DNA of 64,000 nucleotides. Origin: Palsa-504 sp963818225 (GTDB lineage Bacteria > Actinomycetota > Actinomycetes > Streptosporangiales > Streptosporangiaceae). A program made the translations under genes and the position numbers. The first letter of the stretch is position 1. Each line of letters begins with the position of its first letter. Shown in pieces: positions 60,083 to 64,000 of the stretch. The DNA is taken from the NCBI GenBank assembly GCA_963818225.1, contig CAWFRO010000005.1, forward strand, positions 248,001 to 312,000, given 5' to 3'. The notes beneath the pieces were generated by a model. It saw only the letters and a list, made by a program, of their open reading frames with translations. It had not been told where the DNA came from and searched no databases.

Positions 60083-61360
60083 TTCTGTCTTTTGCTATGC
60101 GGTGGCGTGTTCTGTGGTGGTGAGGTGTGCTGTTAGGAGCTGTCCGGCTTTGTCGAGTGCGGTGGCTGCTTCGTCGAGGATGGGGTAGTAGGCCTGGAAG
60201 ACGTGCGGTACGCCGGGGGTGATGTCGAGGGTGACTGCTACGTCGGCGGTGGCGGCTTGCCGGGCGAGGCGGATGGCGTCGTCGAGGAGGACCTCGTGCG
60301 TTCCGGCCTGGATGATCAGGGGCGGCAGGCCGGACAGGTCGGCGAATATGGGGCTGATCAGGGCGAGGGCGGCGTCGTGTCCCGAGGTGTAGTCGGGGAC
60401 GCGGGCCTGGAGGTTTTCGCGGCTGAGCAGCGGGTCGGCGTCGGCTTTGGTGTCCATGGTTGTCCCGGCCAGGGTGAGATCGGCGTACGGTGACATGACG
60501 AATGCCGCGGCGGGCAGGGGCAGCCCGTGATCTCGGGCGTTGACCAGGGTGGCGATGGCGAGGCCGCCGCCGGCGGATTCTCCCGCGAAGATGATGTCCG
60601 GCGGGGCTGTGCCGGCCTGCAGGAGGGCTTGGTAGGCCGCGAGAGCGTCGTCGACCGCTGCCGGGTAGGGGTGTTCGGGGGCGAGCCGGTAGTCGACGGA
60701 GATGACTTTGGCGTGTGTCCGCCGGCCGATCTGCGCGGCCAGGCCGGCGGCCTGGACGGCGTCCCCCAGTACGTACACGCCGCCGTGGAAGTACAGGACG
60801 ACATGGCGGGGTCCGGTTCGGCCGGCGGTGATCTCGGCGGCCGGGACGCCGCCCAGTTCGGCGGCGGTCACGGTGACATCGGCGGGCAGCGGCTGCGCCG
60901 AGGTCAGCTCGCGGAGCAGCCGCCGTTGCTCGCTGACGTCCAGGCCGGCGGGGAAGGCTGACTGCCGCAGGATGGCGTCGAGGTTTTCTCGCTGCTCGGT
61001 GCTCACGGAGGATATCCCTTCGGTCGGGGGTTGGCTGGGCGCGCTCCCGGCGGGGCCGTCATGCCGGGCCGGCGCCGGGATCCCGGCCGGGAGGCGGGCC
61101 ACTGCCAGGCTGGCCGCCAGGCAGGTGAGCAGGCGTCACCGCATCACGGTGATCCGCGCGGCCAGACCTGGGCACCGAAGGCCGTGGCGGCCCTGACCCC
61201 CGGCCCCGCGACCTTGACCAGGAGCAACGCGGCCCCCAGCAGCCGGGCCGGCCGCCACGGCACCGGTCACCGGAACAGCACCCCCTCCCGACCGCGACCA
61301 GATCCACACCAAGCCCGCCGCCGGAACGTCAGCACCTGTCACCCGATCCCGGTGATTTGC
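60083..61360. repeat. 1,278-bp inverted repeat, right copy
   Basis: Inverted, nearly identical copy of 46661-47938. Outside it the flanks differ: dead MFS gene on the left, PIG-L gene on the right. Confidence 0.95.
60095..61006 (-). CDS. alpha/beta hydrolase (HSL-type esterase), copy 2
   Basis: 303 aa, the same as copy 1 apart from Pro136 for Ser. The catalytic Ser, acid and His motifs (GESAGGG, GTHEVLLDDA, GVPHVFQ) and GTG start with AAGGGA are unchanged, so both copies look functional. Two composite motifs lie upstream at 61126-61154 and 61327-61355. Confidence 0.92.
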   Translation of the reverse strand: MSTEQRENLDAILRQSAFPAGLDVSEQRRLLRELTSAQPLPADVTVTAAELGGVPAAEITAGRTGPRHVVLYFHGGVYVLGDAVQAAGLAAQIGRRTHAKVISVDYRLAPEHPYPAAVDDALAAYQALLQAGTAPPDIIFAGESAGGGLAIATLVNARDHGLPLPAAAFVMSPYADLTLAGTTMDTKADADPLLSRENLQARVPDYTSGHDAALALISPIFADLSGLPPLIIQAGTHEVLLDDAIRLARQAATADVAVTLDITPGVPHVFQAYYPILDEAATALDKAGQLLTAHLTTTEHATA

Positions 61361-61487
61361 CGTCCCGCGGAGTGGTGTGCAGACGGCTCCGCGTGATTCT
61401 CTTCAGGACTTAGGCGGTAATGGCGGTCACTGTAACGTCGCCGGGCCCGTTGATGACTGGCAGCGGCCCGTCGCTACGCTGTCGGCC
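61361..61487. other. gap after inverted repeat, no gene
   Basis: 127 unique bases between the inverted repeat and the PIG-L gene. No clear promoter was found. Confidence 0.3.
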
Positions 61488-62264
61488 ATGGCCGACCACT
61501 TGATCCCGCCGTTCGCCGACAATGACTTCCGCCAGGTGCTGTGTGTGGTGGCGCACCCCGACGATGTGGAGTACGGGGTGTCATCGGCCGTCGCGGCCTG
61601 GACAGCACGCGGCGTACAGGTGGCCTATCTGCTGCTGACCCGCGGCGAGGCTGGCATGGACACCAGCCCACCCGAGCGCACCGCAGAATTGCGCACCGCA
61701 GAGCAGATCGCGGCCTCACAGGCGGTCGGCGTCACGGAGGTCGACTTCCTCGATCACCCAGATGGCGTACTTGAGTACAGCGTGGCGCTGCGGCGCGACA
61801 TCGCCCGGGTCATCCGCCGCCACAAGCCAGACGCGGTAGTGGCCGCGAGGTGGACCATCGAGACCCGGATGGGGCTGAACCAGGCCGATCACCGGGTCGC
61901 CGGCCTGGCCACGCTAGATGCCCTACGCGACGCCGCCAACCGCTGGGTCTTCCCGGAGCTGCTCGACGAGGGCCTGCAGCCGTGGTCGGTGCGATGGCTG
62001 CTGGTGAGCGGAGATCCGCAGCCAACGCATGGGGTGGACGTCACCGGAGAACCGCTCGAACGTGGCATTGCTTCCCTGGAAGCGCACGCCCAGTACCTAG
62101 CCGGACTCCCTGGCCACCGCCCGCCCCGGCTCATGATCACAGGCAACACCGCACGGCAGGGACAGGCCATGGGCGTACCGAACGCGGTCCTGTTCAGGGC
62201 CTGGGATTTCCGTGCGCCACCACCGATCACGCCCGAGGTGCCGACCGCAACACAGGACAGCTGA
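61488..62264 (+). CDS. PIG-L family deacetylase
   Basis: 258 aa. AHPDDVE at residues 22-28 is the zinc motif with catalytic Asp, GVQVAYLLLTRGEAGMD and DFLDHPDGVLEYS follow, and NQADHRVAGLATLDALRDAANRWVFPELLDEG brings the third zinc His. The family includes MshB/Mca and N-acetylglucosaminyl-lipid deacetylases of mycothiol metabolism. ATG 61488 (MADHLIPP) is preferred to the longer frame. Specific substrate unknown. Confidence 0.9.
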   Translation: MADHLIPPFADNDFRQVLCVVAHPDDVEYGVSSAVAAWTARGVQVAYLLLTRGEAGMDTSPPERTAELRTAEQIAASQAVGVTEVDFLDHPDGVLEYSVALRRDIARVIRRHKPDAVVAARWTIETRMGLNQADHRVAGLATLDALRDAANRWVFPELLDEGLQPWSVRWLLVSGDPQPTHGVDVTGEPLERGIASLEAHAQYLAGLPGHRPPRLMITGNTARQGQAMGVPNAVLFRAWDFRAPPPITPEVPTATQDS

Positions 62265-62655
62265 TCCGCGCAATTGGGTTCGCACTTGACCCCTCGCTTG
62301 TAAGACACGCGCTTATTGTCTTAGGGCATCCGTCACTTGGGACGATCCGGTCGTTATGAGATAGCCCCGAGCGCGTCTCCATCCTTGAGCCGCCGGGTCA
62401 GGCCCAGAGCTGGAGCCATCAGCCCAAGTCACGGCGGCCTTCACGGTGCGAGTCGCCAGCAAAGCTGGCGGAGCTTCTCGGCTGTCCCCCTGCCTGCCGA
62501 CGGTGCGCCTAACGAGCGATCTCTCGCTTGTAAGGAGCCTGGTATCAGGCGGCTGTGCCGTATGACCTGCTGATTTTGAATGACCGTTATGCACCGCGGT
62601 TGACCGCTGTGTGCCGTGGCTAATGGCACGCCGGTCTTGCCTTGCATGGCGCGGG
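62265..62655. other. intergenic region, no gene
   Basis: About 390 bases with only short overlapping frames. TCGCTTGTAAG occurs twice (near 62293 and 62524). No RNA gene or promoter could be assigned. Confidence 0.4.
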
Positions 62656-63150
62656 CTACAGGTCGCGATACCGGTTGATATCCATCAGGTGATGGTGGGC
62701 TTCATGGGCGTTGCGGCGGATGATCTCAAGTGCTCCCAGGTCTCCGAACTGCGGATGGCGGACCGCGGCTTCACCTGGTGCTTGTCTGGCGGCCCCGGCC
62801 CATTCTCGTGCCGCTGTCTGCAAGACGATCAAGCCGACGGCTGGCGAGAGCTGCGCGTAGTGGCGAATTTCCGCGAGGGCGTTCTCATCCCAGCAGGTAA
62901 TGCTCCGGCCGGGATCGTGGGTGAGGGTGAGCAGCCGCTCGGTCCCAATCCGCAAGTCATCCACCAGATGCCACACATACATCGAGGCCGACCAGCGCAT
63001 GCTGATCTGTTGCATCGGCTGGTGGATGCGGCCGACGGCCGCCGTCGCGATCTCGGGGAGCTGAGTTACCAGGTCAATGGCGTCATTGCGAGAGACAGTC
63101 CAGGCGAAGCCGCACTCCTCACACACGGGGCTGTCCGGCTGCCATCTCAC
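62656..63150 (-). CDS. DinB-like protein with zinc-ribbon start
   Basis: 164 aa from GTG 63150. CEECGFAW at the N-terminus may bind zinc. The helical part (MYVWHLVDDLRIGTERLLTL, AREWAGAARQ, EIIRRNAHEAHHHLMDINRYRDL) matches DinB/YfiT four-helix proteins with metal His in H...HEAHHH. Probably a thiol- or metal-dependent transferase; substrate unknown. Confidence 0.75.
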   Translation of the reverse strand: MRWQPDSPVCEECGFAWTVSRNDAIDLVTQLPEIATAAVGRIHQPMQQISMRWSASMYVWHLVDDLRIGTERLLTLTHDPGRSITCWDENALAEIRHYAQLSPAVGLIVLQTAAREWAGAARQAPGEAAVRHPQFGDLGALEIIRRNAHEAHHHLMDINRYRDL

Positions 63151-63528
63151 GGCGGAAGGCTATCCGATCTGCGGGCGAGCCGCTGCGAAGAAGGTCGGTT
63201 TGCGCAGCGGGTCAGCCTGCCGGTACGCCGGCGTATCAGGCTGCCCGGGAGGGCGTTCGGCAACCGTTGCAGGAGATGGCCCGCGTCCGGTCCGGGCAGG
63301 CTCCGGCCGGCGGAGCGAGTGTCGTCACCGCGGGCCTGGTCGATGCGGGCGAGGGTGTCCTCGGGCCCTGGGACCTGTACTACAGGTGCGTTCCACAGTC
63401 TCCTGTCATGCCGGGCCTGGTGCTGTTATGCAGGCCCGTAAGGGTCGGCAGCTGCGCTGCTGCTCGGCTTCTATTGTCCCACGTCAGAGGCTATATAGGG
63501 ATGGCGCGCCGGGGCGTATCGTGGTGTT
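63151..63528. other. intergenic region with possible -10 box
   Basis: About 378 bases, no convincing gene. TATATA at 63492-63497, 31 bases before the next start, could be a -10 element; no matching -35 is clear. Confidence 0.35.
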
Positions 63529-64000
63529 ATGGGCGGTCCCCTGGAGGGCTGGCGGGTCCTGGATCTCACCCAGGGCATTGCCGGGCCGTATGTCACCAAG
63601 CTGTGCTCGGATTACGGGGCGGACGTGATCAAGGTGGAGCGGCCGGGGATCGGTGACGTGTCCCGGCGGATCGGCCCGTTTCCTGGCGATGATCCGCACG
63701 CGGAGAAGAGCGGGATGTTCTTGACGCTCAACACCGGCAAGCGCGGCGTGACGCTGGACCTGGCTACCCGGACGGGTAGTGAGCTGCTGCTCGGCCTGGC
63801 CGGCCGGTGCGACTTGATCGTGGAGAGTTTCCGGCCGGGGACGCTGGAGCGGTTCGGGCTGCCGCCGCGGCGGTTCGCGGAGGCCAGCCCCGCCGCGCTG
63901 GTGCGGATCTCTAATTTCGGGCAGAGCGGCCCGATGCGCGAGTTCGAGGCTGACGACCTGATCGAGTACGCGGCCTCCGGTGTGTTCCAGATCAGCGGCC
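63529..64000 (+). CDS. CaiB/BaiF-type CoA-transferase (class III), 5' part
   Basis: From ATG 63529 the frame stays open to the window edge: MGGPLEGWRVLDLTQGIAGPYVTKLCSDYGADVIKVERPGIGD, NTGKRGVTLDLATRTG, CDLIVESFRPGTLERFGL, and VRISNFGQSGPMREFEADDLIEYAASGVFQISG. This is the N-terminal domain of family III CoA-transferases, including the Asp region. The C-terminal half is outside. Confidence 0.9.
   Translation, partial: MGGPLEGWRVLDLTQGIAGPYVTKLCSDYGADVIKVERPGIGDVSRRIGPFPGDDPHAEKSGMFLTLNTGKRGVTLDLATRTGSELLLGLAGRCDLIVESFRPGTLERFGLPPRRFAEASPAALVRISNFGQSGPMREFEADDLIEYAASGVFQISG

Overview
The window is about 64 kb of very GC-rich DNA with frequent GTG starts, actinobacterial protein families (DUF427, DUF4389, DUF7144-like, F420-type Ddn, SigK/RskA, MalT-like and LAL LuxR regulators) and few introns of AT-rich sequence. 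It fits the chromosome of an actinomycete, perhaps a soil Streptosporangiales-type lineage; the genus cannot be fixed from sequence alone. No rRNA, intact tRNA, CRISPR array, phage or transposase gene was recognised.

Region 1 (0-13 kb) is ordinary single-gene metabolism: a cytidylate-kinase-like protein, SRPBCC, an ALG5-type glycosyltransferase, a siderophore-interacting flavoprotein, methyltransferases, a VOC protein, class I fructose-bisphosphate aldolase, SDR and MDR oxidoreductases, DUF4389, an endonuclease/exonuclease/phosphatase, DUF427, a cupin and a gamma-carbonic-anhydrase-like protein.

Region 2 (13-23 kb) is an envelope/redox signalling block: xylulokinase, rskA and sigK, then a tightly overlapped two-component plus ABC-2 transporter operon (ATPase, permease, kinase, regulator, each joined by a 4-base overlap), and a divergent membrane molybdopterin oxidoreductase. 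sigK and the oxidoreductase carry the same promoter-like sequence, GCAAAC-N17-CGAATA-N6-start, which predicts a SigK autoregulatory regulon with leaderless transcripts.

Region 3 (23-40 kb) has a fused heterodimer-type ABC exporter, pyrD, a universal stress protein, a small protein made of GSILSIGSx repeats, a phosphoketolase gene broken by two single-base shifts, a secreted protein, acyl-CoA dehydrogenase, aldo-keto reductase, SHOCT protein, cupin and thiolase-like protein.

Region 4 (40-61 kb) is the unusual part. Three large LuxR-type ATPase regulators, two of them close paralogues, lie among gene remnants (HTH tails, DUF998 and MFS pieces, a chimeric ADH/SDR relic, an isochorismatase relic), a 1,278-bp nearly perfect inverted duplication carrying an esterase, a tRNA 3' fragment, and a redox cluster (UBP zinc finger, thioredoxin-reductase-like flavoprotein, two LUD proteins, DsbA-like protein). 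A recurring composite motif TCACC-N7-GGTGA-N7-TCACC occurs at nine separate intergenic or gene-end places here (eleven with the duplicated copy) and was not noticed in the rest of the window. It is the best candidate for an undescribed regulatory system or small repeat family.

Region 5 (61-64 kb) has a PIG-L deacetylase, a DinB-like protein and the start of a CoA-transferase running off the right edge.
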